From Bog-564 sp035509915 (GTDB taxonomy: Bacteria > Actinomycetota > Acidimicrobiia > Acidimicrobiales > UBA8190), in contig DATKIB010000028.1 of the NCBI GenBank assembly GCA_035509915.1, forward strand, positions 1 through 6,416: a DNA stretch of 6,416 nucleotides, read 5' to 3'. Both the position numbers and the translations under genes were made by a program. Under the pieces are notes generated by a model, which did not search any database, was not told the DNA's origin, and saw nothing but the letters and a program-made list of their open reading frames with translations. This document shows, piece by piece, positions 1-6,123 of this stretch (position 1 is its first letter; the number at the start of each line of letters is the position of its first letter).

Positions 1-1521
1 CGTAGGGCTCGTCGCCATCTGGGGTTCTTCCACCTCTACTTCTCCTACTCCTTCTCCTTCTGGTTCTCCTGCGGCGGTCCGAAACTGGGATTCGGTGGGC
101 TCCGCGCAGCAGAACCAAGCCTCGGTGAGACGGGGCCGCTCGTCGGGCGCGAACCGAGATCGCAGCCGGGCTGCGCTCGGAGGAGGGGGACCGGAGGCGC
201 ACGGCCCGAGCACAGCCGCCGTCTCGGCGCGGACCGCCTCGTACGCCGATTCGGCCGGCCAGCCTTCGGCACCCGCGCGCTCGGCGAGGTGCGCCAAGTG
301 CCCGGCAAGCACATCGAGGCGATCGTCGGCCGGGCGCCAGGCGAAGCTGAGGCGCTCGGCGTCGTAGGGGCCGAGGAAGGTGTCGAGGGAGCCCGATTGC
401 AACAGCAGCGAGCCAGGCGGCACGAGCAGGCGGATCGCGTACTGCACGGGGTCGACGTTCCCCACCAAGTCACAAGCTGCGACGAGGTCCAGCAGGTCCA
501 CCAGGTCTTGGGCGCTGGTCCAGGGCGTGAACGGCAGGAGCGAGGGCCGAGGTTCGATGCCCGAAGCTCGAAGCACCGCTACGGCCTCCACCTCGTCGGC
601 TCGGACGTGGCCCTTCGCCAGATGGGCGAGGATGGTGTCGCTTGCCGACTCGAACGCGCTGACGACGAACAGGCACCCGGCGTCGGCGAGGCTCGGCCAT
701 ACGTCGCGCTGGTCGAGCACGTGCTCGACCTTGGCGGTGACGTCGAAGGTGAGGTCGCTGAACTCCTGGTGCAGCGCCCGCACCGCGCGAAGTGCATGGT
801 GCGGCCCGTTCAAGAAGTCCGGGTCGCCGAAGGTGACGTGCTGCGCCCCCATTTCCACCAGTTGGGCGACGTCTGCCAGCAGGGCGTCGAGATTCACCAG
901 CCGTGTGCGGCCGTCGTAGACGACGGGGACGGGGCAGTGTCGGCAGCGGTGGGCGCACCCGTGGCTCGCTTCGACGTAACCGGCGCGGCGCAGTTCGCCG
1001 AAGGCGGCTAGGTGGGCGTAGCGGTCGAGGGGAGGCAGGAGATGGCGCGCCGGAAGCCCGAAGCGACCCCTCCCGAGCTCCACGACCGTCGTCGTGGCTC
1101 GAGACGGCGAGGGCTCCGGGTCCGGTCGGACGCGGGCGTCGTCGCGGGCCGCGCGGTCCTCCAGCTCCTGCACCCACTGCAGAAGGCGCGGCTCGTACTC
1201 CCCGGCCACCGCCAGATCCACGATTGGCTCGGGCGTCGCCGAGCCCGCAAGGTCGGCGTAGAGGCCGTAGAGGCAGATCGGGACCAGGGGGTCGATGGAG
1301 CGGATCCGGGCGCACGCGCCGAGCGCGAGGCGGCACGCCGTGTGCATGGGAACCGAGCAGGCGATCGCGTCCGCCCATCTGACGGATGGCGCTTCGAGGG
1401 GTTCCACCGAGAGGTCGACGCACTTCACGTCGTGACCCGCACGCCCGAGCGCGCCAGCGGGGGACGCCACTGCGAGGGGCTGGTGGCCGAGCTCATAGGT
1501 GGAGACGAGCAGGATCCGCAC
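1..1521 (-). CDS. CCAEP-tail radical SAM protein (Cys form of the CUAEP/CCAEP family), 3'-truncated by window edge
   Basis: Open for 507 codons on the minus strand from GTG at 1521, with no stop before the window edge. The start is fixed by an upstream in-frame TGA and by the fit of the N-terminus, MRILLVSTYELGHQPLAVAS; no Shine-Dalgarno sequence is visible. Residues 1-110 look like a Rossmann B12-binding-type domain, but no DxHxxG cobalamin motif is seen, so B12 binding is doubtful. Residues 188-196 read GCAHRCRHC, the CxxxCxxC motif that binds the SAM-cleaving 4Fe-4S cluster (Cys189, 193, 196). HVTFGDPDFLNGP (228-240) and TAKVEH (262-267) fit the radical SAM barrel. EAWFCCAEP at 467-475 is the diagnostic tail; relatives may carry selenocysteine at the second Cys, here TGC at 108-106. 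About 32 further residues follow, acidic and low in complexity. The substrate is unknown. It follows the ATP-grasp gene by 32 bp, probably in one operon. Family assignment is from memory of the tail motif and is strong; function is not inferred. Confidence 0.9.
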   Translation of the reverse strand, partial: MRILLVSTYELGHQPLAVASPAGALGRAGHDVKCVDLSVEPLEAPSVRWADAIACSVPMHTACRLALGACARIRSIDPLVPICLYGLYADLAGSATPEPIVDLAVAGEYEPRLLQWVQELEDRAARDDARVRPDPEPSPSRATTTVVELGRGRFGLPARHLLPPLDRYAHLAAFGELRRAGYVEASHGCAHRCRHCPVPVVYDGRTRLVNLDALLADVAQLVEMGAQHVTFGDPDFLNGPHHALRAVRALHQEFSDLTFDVTAKVEHVLDQRDVWPSLADAGCLFVVSAFESASDTILAHLAKGHVRADEVEAVAVLRASGIEPRPSLLPFTPWTSAQDLVDLLDLVAACDLVGNVDPVQYAIRLLVPPGSLLLQSGSLDTFLGPYDAERLSFAWRPADDRLDVLAGHLAHLAERAGAEGWPAESAYEAVRAETAAVLGPCASGPPPPSAARLRSRFAPDERPRLTEAWFCCAEPTESQFRTAAGEPEGEGVGEVEVEEPQMATSPT

Positions 1522-1522
1522 G

Positions 1523-1540
1523 GGCCCACGGTAGTGGGCC
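1523..1540 (-). other. Intergenic hairpin touching the radical SAM start codon
   Basis: A perfect 7-bp inverted repeat, GGCCCAC-TACC-GTGGGCC on the minus strand, occupies most of the 32-bp gap between the ATP-grasp stop and the radical SAM GTG, ending one base before that GTG. There is no U-tract after it, so it is not a standard intrinsic terminator. Its place is where a ribosome binding site would lie, so it could lower translation of the second gene or mark an RNA processing point; both are inference. In DNA this GC-rich, short inverted repeats also arise by chance. Confidence 0.4.
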
Positions 1541-1553
1541 TGCGCGCCTCAGC

Positions 1554-2786
1554 TTAAGAATCGGCGATTCTTACTTGGAGCGTCGCTCTAGCCTTGCGCA
1601 GCGCTGCCTCCACCTGTTCGGGATGACTCGAACGCGCGAAGACGAAACCCAGGTAGCGATTGCCCTCGGGCACCGGCGACACCTCGCGACCGGGCGCCAC
1701 GGTGATCTGGACGTCGCTCACCCCGACGATGGCGAGGACCTGCGGGATGCCATCGGCGCCCAGGAACTTCCCCGCGCGCGGGATGGGGATCATCAACACG
1801 CCCGAGGCTCTCTCTTCGCGTGGTACCGGCCCGATGTCCATTCCCGTCGCGTGGGCGACGACCAGCTGCTCGAGAGTCCGGTCGGTGGCGAAGGACAGGG
1901 CGCGCGAGCACAACCCGCCGATGGTCCGGGCGGCCAGCTCGATGACCCAGGCCCGCTCGTCGTCCACACGGAGCTCCGCGTGGCAAGGCCCGTCGTGCAG
2001 CCCGAGAGCACGCGCCGCAGCGCGCGTGGTGTCGACCACCGCGGCCAACTGCCGGCTGCCCAGCCTGGACGGCGTTACGTAGATCGACTCCTCGAAGGCG
2101 GGGCCGTCGAGGGGGTCGGGCTTGTCGAAGACCGCCAGGACGTCGAGGGACCCGTCGCGCAGGAGCCCTTCGAGTGCCACCTCCCTACCCGGCACGAACC
2201 TCTCGACGAGCAGTGGCTCGGCTTCGGGCACCCCCGCTCCCGTCGCTATCTGGCGGACCCGCCGAGTCGTGGAGACGGCATCCCGAGAGGAGTTCGCGCG
2301 CAGCACCCCCTGGCTCGCCGAGAGGCTCACCGGCTTGATGACGCAGGGGAGACCGACGCTCTCGGCGAGACGCGCCACGTCGTCGGGTTTGGCACCGGAG
2401 GGTATTGCCGCGAAGCCAGGCTGCGGCACCTCGGCCGCCTCGAGCAGTCGGCGCATGGCCAGCTTGTCCCGGGTCGCCGCGACCGCTTGTGGAGGGTTGT
2501 GCGGCAGACCCAGACGCCGCGACGCCTCGGCCGCCACGAGGACCCCTTGGTCGTCCACGGCCAACACCGCGTCCAGGGGGGCGACCGAGTCGTGGCGGAC
2601 GATGGCCTCAGCTGCAGCTTCGGGATCGCCGAGGGGGAGGCGAAGGGCCCTCGTGCCCATCGAGGCGCTCAGCGCGTGCTCCTCTTCGGAGCCGATCACC
2701 AACTCGACGCCGAGGGCTCTGGCCGCTTCGAGGAAATCCTGCGCACGGTAGGTGGCCGACGGCAGGAGGAGGAGCACGCGCGGCAC
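1554..2786 (-). CDS. ATP-grasp domain protein (carboxylate-amine ligase type)
   Basis: 410 residues from GTG at 2786. The frame stays open back to 2990, but that part would overlap the divergent nfuA-like gene and reads as low-complexity shadow; homology-like sequence begins at VPRVLLLLPSATYRAQDF. Residues about 1-100 form a Rossmann pre-ATP-grasp domain. The ATP-grasp core follows: TRDKLAMRRLLEAAEVPQPG (Lys108), CVIKPVSLSASQGV (Lys151), LLVERFVPGREVALEG (Glu195), CHAELRVDDE (Glu271) and IELAARTIGG (Glu283, Arg287). The last block normally reads E-hydrophobic-N-P/A-R; here the Asn is Ala285. The C-terminal GVLMIPIPRAGKFLGADGI block recalls the C-terminal domain of L-amino-acid ligases (BacD/RizA-like). 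Such enzymes activate a carboxylate as acyl-phosphate and join it to an amine or thiol; the actual substrates here are unknown. It is probably the first gene of a two-gene or longer operon with the CCAEP-tail radical SAM gene. No Shine-Dalgarno sequence is evident, so a leaderless or weakly initiated message is possible. Confidence 0.88.
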   Translation of the reverse strand: MPRVLLLLPSATYRAQDFLEAARALGVELVIGSEEEHALSASMGTRALRLPLGDPEAAAEAIVRHDSVAPLDAVLAVDDQGVLVAAEASRRLGLPHNPPQAVAATRDKLAMRRLLEAAEVPQPGFAAIPSGAKPDDVARLAESVGLPCVIKPVSLSASQGVLRANSSRDAVSTTRRVRQIATGAGVPEAEPLLVERFVPGREVALEGLLRDGSLDVLAVFDKPDPLDGPAFEESIYVTPSRLGSRQLAAVVDTTRAAARALGLHDGPCHAELRVDDERAWVIELAARTIGGLCSRALSFATDRTLEQLVVAHATGMDIGPVPREERASGVLMIPIPRAGKFLGADGIPQVLAIVGVSDVQITVAPGREVSPVPEGNRYLGFVFARSSHPEQVEAALRKARATLQVRIADS

Positions 2787-2791
2787 ACACC

Positions 2792-2797
2792 TATGAT
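2792..2797 (+). promoter_or_regulatory. Possible -10 box for the nfuA-like gene
   Basis: TATGAT in the 31-bp divergent gap fits the TANNNT actinobacterial -10 pattern and would start transcription around 2803-2805, giving a leader of about 14 bases with the Shine-Dalgarno sequence at its 5' end. The hexamer 17 bp upstream (GAGGAG) does not resemble TTGACA, so support is the -10 box and its position alone. Confidence 0.35.
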
Positions 2798-2804
2798 GGC
2801 CTGC

Positions 2805-2810
2805 GGAGGT
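2805..2810 (+). promoter_or_regulatory. Shine-Dalgarno sequence deciding the nfuA-like start
   Basis: GGAGGT lies seven bases before ATG 2818. The upstream in-frame GTG at 2809 overlaps this site and is therefore an unlikely start. It is the only strong Shine-Dalgarno sequence I see before any gene in the window. Confidence 0.8.
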
Positions 2811-2817
2811 GGACTCG

Positions 2818-3492
2818 ATGCCCGACGAGGACGAACCCCGCACCGACGGCCCAGGCGCAGGTTCGGCGCCCGCTCTTACGATCACGCCAGACGCGCTCTC
2901 GGTCGTGCTCGAGGCGCGCTCGTCCGAGGCCGACGCAGAGCGCCTCGCGTTGTGGGTGGAGGTGACAGGGGCCCGCCAGGGCTCGTACACCTACGACATC
3001 TACTTCCAGGCGGCAGCCGACGCGGCCGCGCAAGACCACGTGACCACTTCAGGCGACCTGACGGTCGTGGTGCCCGAGTCGAGCGTCGCGCGAATCGTCG
3101 GCGCACGTCTGGACTACTCCGGGGACTCGGGCGACGACGAGGGTGGGCTCGTGATCTTGAACCCCAACACCCCTCCCTCGGGCAATTCCGCGACGCGTCC
3201 GAACGGTGACCTCTCGGGAGAGGTCGCACAGCGCGTCCTCGCCGTGCTCGAGCAACAGGTCAACCCCTCGATCGCCATGCACGGAGGCCGCGCTGATCTC
3301 GTGGCGGTGGAGGAGGGAGTCGCGTACCTGCGCTTGAGCGGCGGGTGCCAGGGATGCGGGCTCGCCACGGTCACGCTGTCGCAGGGCATCGAGGTGGCGC
3401 TCAAGGACTCGGTCCCGGAGATCGTGTCGGTGGTCGACGTCACCGACCACGCGAGCGGCACCAACCCGTTCTACGAGCCCGCCAAGAAGTAG
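2818..3492 (+). CDS. nfuA: NfuA-like iron-sulfur carrier (A-type-like plus NifU C-terminal domain)
   Basis: 224 residues; the start at ATG 2818 is set by GGAGGT with a seven-base spacer. Residues about 20-115 resemble an A-type (IscA/HesB) domain: ITPDALSVVLEA near its start, GSYTYDIYFQAA in the middle, and GGLVILNPNTPP where a true A-type protein would go on to CGCG. Those cluster-binding cysteines are missing, so the domain is degenerate, as in E. coli NfuA (191 residues). Residues about 130-205 form a NifU domain: AVLEQQVNPSIAMHGGRADL, then LSGGCQGCGLATVTLSQGIE with Cys177 and Cys180 as the CxxC that holds a 4Fe-4S cluster between two subunits. Its role is delivery of 4Fe-4S clusters to cytosolic target enzymes. 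It diverges from the ATP-grasp/radical SAM unit and is followed after 18 bp by the prepilin peptidase gene. The symbol is by domain architecture; 'NifU family protein' is the cautious name. Confidence 0.88.
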   Translation: MPDEDEPRTDGPGAGSAPALTITPDALSVVLEARSSEADAERLALWVEVTGARQGSYTYDIYFQAAADAAAQDHVTTSGDLTVVVPESSVARIVGARLDYSGDSGDDEGGLVILNPNTPPSGNSATRPNGDLSGEVAQRVLAVLEQQVNPSIAMHGGRADLVAVEEGVAYLRLSGGCQGCGLATVTLSQGIEVALKDSVPEIVSVVDVTDHASGTNPFYEPAKK

Positions 3493-3510
3493 CGCGATCG
3501 ACGTCCTGCG

Positions 3511-4296
3511 ATGGACGCGCCGACCACTGCCGTCGCGGCCGTAGCGGGCCTCGTCGTAGGGGACTCCCTGGAGATCGTCGTCGAGCGCCTCGGGTCGCGC
3601 GCATCGTTCGAGCGGCCCTGGTGGCGATGCGCCTCGTGTGGAGCAGGCGCCGGGGGAGCCGGGCTCGTCCCCTTGGTGCGTTGTTTCGCGCGCATTCGTG
3701 GATGCCACGTCTGCGGCACGCGCTCCCCGTACGCGTGGCGCCCAGCTGTCATGGCGGTGGTGTGCGCTGCCGTGCTCGGCGGGTTCGCGGCGCGGATCGG
3801 GGACGACGTCGTGCTCGCCCCGTTCGCGGTTCTCGGCATTGCCCTGGTAGCGATCAGCGCGGTGGACCTCGAGCGTTTCCTGATCCCGAACCGGATCGTC
3901 TACCCGACCCTCGCGGTGGTGGCGCCTCTGCTCGTCGTGTCGTCGGCAGTGGACCACCGCTGGGGCTCCCTGGCGAGGGCCGCGATCGCAGGAGCGGCGG
4001 CGTTCGCGGCGTTCCTCGCGGTGCACTTGGCGGTGCCGAAGGGCATGGGTTTCGGAGACGTGCGGCTCGCCGGGCTGGTCGGGCTCACCACGGGATGGCT
4101 GGGCCTCGGCCACGCCTTCGTCGCCTTCCTAGCGGCGTTCGTCATCGGAGCGCTCGCTGGGGTGGTGGTGATGGTCGTCTCCGGCGGAGGGCGCAAGACG
4201 AAGATCCCCTTCGGCCCGTTCCTGGCTGCGGGGGCTGTCGTCGCCGTGCTGTGGGGCGGTCCGCTCGCGCATGCGTTGTTCCACCGCGGTAGCTGA
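3511..4296 (+). CDS. Prepilin peptidase, A24 family (PilD-like)
   Basis: 261 residues, a polytopic inner-membrane aspartyl protease. Hydrophobic segments lie at about 6-18, 78-95, 100-118, 130-146, 158-174, 200-222 and 236-256. An N-terminal cytoplasmic loop carries two cysteine pairs, C40-ASC43 and C65-HVC68, as in the zinc-binding loop of bifunctional prepilin peptidases/N-methyltransferases. The catalytic aspartates are Asp119 in SAVDLERFLIPNRI and Asp183 in the GxGD-type motif GMGFGDVRLAG. The usual N-terminal SFLNVV-R-LP stretch is replaced by GDSLEIVVERLG, so methyltransferase activity is less certain than cleavage. It removes leader peptides from type IV pilin or Flp/Tad-type prepilins; no pilin or pilus assembly gene is in the window. 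An A24 peptidase gene before aroC is, from memory, a recurrent actinobacterial arrangement with no known metabolic logic. ATG 3511 follows the nfuA-like stop by 18 bp, without a clear Shine-Dalgarno sequence. Confidence 0.9.
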   Translation: MDAPTTAVAAVAGLVVGDSLEIVVERLGSRASFERPWWRCASCGAGAGGAGLVPLVRCFARIRGCHVCGTRSPYAWRPAVMAVVCAAVLGGFAARIGDDVVLAPFAVLGIALVAISAVDLERFLIPNRIVYPTLAVVAPLLVVSSAVDHRWGSLARAAIAGAAAFAAFLAVHLAVPKGMGFGDVRLAGLVGLTTGWLGLGHAFVAFLAAFVIGALAGVVVMVVSGGGRKTKIPFGPFLAAGAVVAVLWGGPLAHALFHRGS

Positions 4297-4322
4297 CAGA
4301 TCGGCCACAGCCTGTACAGAAG

Positions 4323-4328
4323 TAGATT
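4323..4328 (+). promoter_or_regulatory. Possible -10 box for leaderless aroC
   Basis: TAGATT fits TANNNT and ends six bases before the aroC GTG at 4335, the spacing expected when transcription starts on the first base of the start codon. No Shine-Dalgarno sequence precedes aroC, which agrees with a leaderless start. A CTGACA at 4293-4298, overlapping the upstream stop codon, resembles a -35 box, but its 24-bp spacer is too long for this -10. It would instead suit the poorer TACAGA at 4315-4320 (16-bp spacer). Confidence 0.4.
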
Positions 4329-4334
4329 CGCGTC

Positions 4335-5540
4335 GTGCTCAGGTTCCTGACCGCGGGCGAGTCCCACGGAAAAGCCCTCGTCGTGATCGTGGAGGGTGCT
4401 CCCGCGGGCCTGGCCCTGACGACGGAGGAGATCTCGAAGGAGCTGGCCCGGCGCAGGTTGGGCTTCGGCCGAGGCCCGCGGATGCGATTCGAGGTCGACG
4501 AGCTGACCCTGGTGGGTGGCGTCCGCCACGGCAGGACCCTCGGGTCACCCGTCGCCATAGAGATCGCCAACACCGAGTGGCCGAAGTGGGAGGAGGAGAT
4601 GTCCCCCCACCCCGGCAGGCCCCAGAAGGTTCTGACCCAACCCCGGCCGGGCCACGCCGACCTCGCGGGCATGCAGAAGTACGGCTTCGACGACGCGCGC
4701 GACGTGCTGGAACGGGCCTCGGCGCGCGAGACGGCAGCCAGGGTCGCGGCGGGTTGCCTAGCCAAGGCCCTCCTGGCTCGCCTCGGCGTGTCCGTGCTCA
4801 GCCACGTGGTGGCGGTCGGACCCGAGCAGGTCCACACCGAGGATCGCCCCGGCCCGGCCGACCTCGACCTCGTCGACGCTTCGCCGGTCAGGTGCTTCGA
4901 CCCCGAGGCCGAGGCGCGGATGGTGCGCGCGATCGAGGCCGCCGCCAAGGACGGGGACTCCCTCGGGGGGGTGGTCGAGGTTCTCGCCTACGGAGTGCCG
5001 GTCGGCCTCGGCAGCCACGTCCACTGGGACCGGCGTCTCGATGGACTCCTCGCGCAAGCGTTCATGAGCGTCAACGCCGTGAAGCACGTCGAGATCGGAG
5101 GTGGCTACGACACCCCCGCCCGTAGGGGATCCGAGGCGCACGACGCGATCTCGTGGGACGCCGAGTCGCAGCAGTACAGGCGCGACACGCTCCGCGCCGG
5201 AGGCATCGAGGGGGGGATGTCCACGGGCGGCACCATCGTGGCGCGGGTGGGGATGAAGCCTCTCGCGACCCTCAACCGGCCCGTGCTCCAGACCGTCGAC
5301 GTCGCAACGAAGCAGAGCACGGTCTCCTTCAAGGAGCGAACCGACGTCACGGCGGTGCCTGCGATGGGAGTCGTGGCGGAAGCGATGGCGTCGCTGGTGC
5401 TCGCCTCCGAGGCGCTTCGGAAGTTCGGGGGCGATTCGGTCGAGGAGCTCGTGCGCAACCGGGACGGCTTCCTCGCCGCTATGGGCGGCGCCCCGTCCTC
5501 GGCTGCAGCGGGTACCCACGCCGCACCTGCCGGTGGCTGA
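4335..5540 (+). CDS. aroC: Chorismate synthase
   Basis: 401 residues, full length, close to the size of the mycobacterial enzyme. It converts 5-enolpyruvylshikimate-3-phosphate to chorismate using reduced FMN, the last step of the shikimate pathway, in the cytosol. Visible landmarks are LTAGESHG (5-12, catalytic His11), LARRRLGFGRGPRM (37-50, phosphate and flavin-binding arginines), RPGHADLAGMQKYGFDDAR (104-122, His107), RASARETAARVAAG (127-140), RAGGIEGGMSTGG (287-299) and ERTDVTAVPAMG (334-345, Asp337). The last 20 or so residues are an Ala/Gly-rich tail with no recognisable function. The GTG start is fixed by the conserved MLRFLTAGESHG N-terminus. The gene begins 38 bp after the peptidase stop, probably with its own promoter, and its end overlaps aroK by 8 bp. 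Confidence 0.98.
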   Translation: MLRFLTAGESHGKALVVIVEGAPAGLALTTEEISKELARRRLGFGRGPRMRFEVDELTLVGGVRHGRTLGSPVAIEIANTEWPKWEEEMSPHPGRPQKVLTQPRPGHADLAGMQKYGFDDARDVLERASARETAARVAAGCLAKALLARLGVSVLSHVVAVGPEQVHTEDRPGPADLDLVDASPVRCFDPEAEARMVRAIEAAAKDGDSLGGVVEVLAYGVPVGLGSHVHWDRRLDGLLAQAFMSVNAVKHVEIGGGYDTPARRGSEAHDAISWDAESQQYRRDTLRAGGIEGGMSTGGTIVARVGMKPLATLNRPVLQTVDVATKQSTVSFKERTDVTAVPAMGVVAEAMASLVLASEALRKFGGDSVEELVRNRDGFLAAMGGAPSSAAAGTHAAPAGG

Positions 5541-6123
5541 GGGCGCGCAAGACGCAGCCGGCGACACTGCACGACACGTGCTGCTGGTCGGCATGATGGG
5601 CGCGGGGAAGTCCACTGTGGGCCCGCTCGTCGCATCTCGCCTTGGATGGTCCTTCGTCGACACCGACCAGGTGGTGGAGCACGACACCGGTAAGACCGTG
5701 CGCGAGCTGTTCGCTGAGGGCGGGGAGAAGCTGTTCCGCGCGGAGGAGGCCAGGGCTCTCGCAGGTGTGCTCGCGCTCAGAGCACCGACAGTGGTATCGG
5801 TCGGTGGTGGCGCGGTGATGCTCCCTGGCAACCGGACGATCATCGGTTCGTCCGGCACAGTGGTGTGGTTGAGAGCGGCACCTCGGACTCTGGCCTCGCG
5901 CGTCGGGGACGGCGCTTCCCGGCCCCTCATCTCGACCGAGGCGGAGACGCTCGAGGCTTTGGCGCGCATAGAGAGCGAGCGGCGCCCCCTGTACGAGGAG
6001 GTCTCCGACGCGGTGGTGGACACCGACGTCATCGATGCCGGCGAGGTCGCAGGTCGCGTCGTGGAGCTGGTGCGCGTTGCGCCGAGTCGACCGGCGCAAC
6101 GAAGCGGAGGCCGTGCGCCGTGA
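5533..6123 (+). CDS. aroK: Shikimate kinase
   Basis: 196 residues. It phosphorylates shikimate at O3 with ATP, the fifth step of the shikimate pathway. Residues 20-28, GMMGAGKST, are the Walker A loop. FVDTDQVVEHDTGKTVRELF (41-60) contains the Asp43/Asp45 pair that binds magnesium and shikimate. LFRAEEARAL (67-76) supplies the shikimate-binding Arg69, and SVGGGAV (89-95) the Gly-Gly-Gly loop. GDGASRPL (125-132) belongs to the flexible lid, and ERRPLYEE (149-156) is the conserved C-terminal arginine motif. The GTG start overlaps the last codons of aroC in another frame, implying translational coupling; a start at Val16 (5578) is possible but would leave almost nothing before the first strand. 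The final 15 residues are a basic, proline-containing tail beyond the kinase fold. Confidence 0.97.
   Translation: MAEGAQDAAGDTARHVLLVGMMGAGKSTVGPLVASRLGWSFVDTDQVVEHDTGKTVRELFAEGGEKLFRAEEARALAGVLALRAPTVVSVGGGAVMLPGNRTIIGSSGTVVWLRAAPRTLASRVGDGASRPLISTEAETLEALARIESERRPLYEEVSDAVVDTDVIDAGEVAGRVVELVRVAPSRPAQRSGGRAP

Noticed and set aside
106..111. Selenocysteine at the CUAEP position.
   Set aside because: The two codons are TGC TGC, so both residues are cysteine; no in-frame TGA exists, so no recoding element is needed.
470..1423. A 317-codon minus-strand frame in the radical SAM region, in a different frame from the called gene.
   Set aside because: It is Arg/Pro-rich with no motif, whereas the neighbouring frame from 1521 gives CxxxCxxC, GDPDFLNGP and CCAEP without a stop.
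2787..2990. An upstream extension of the ATP-grasp gene to the codon at 2990.
   Set aside because: The extra 68 residues are Ser/Ala/Arg-rich, overlap the start of the nfuA-like gene, and precede a natural Rossmann first strand at VPRVLLLLP.
1386..3209. A 607-codon open frame on the plus strand across the ATP-grasp gene and the start of the nfuA-like gene.
   Set aside because: It is antisense to a clear ATP-grasp gene, its translation is Arg/Gly/His-rich without any domain, and it overlaps two real genes. Long antisense frames are expected at this GC content.
3049..4113. A 354-codon open frame on the minus strand opposite the nfuA-like and peptidase genes.
   Set aside because: It crosses two real genes and gives an Arg/His-rich product typical of antisense reading of GC-rich coding DNA.
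4758..6032. A 424-codon open frame on the minus strand opposite aroC and aroK.
   Set aside because: It is a shadow of two unmistakable shikimate genes; the predicted protein is low in complexity with no motif.
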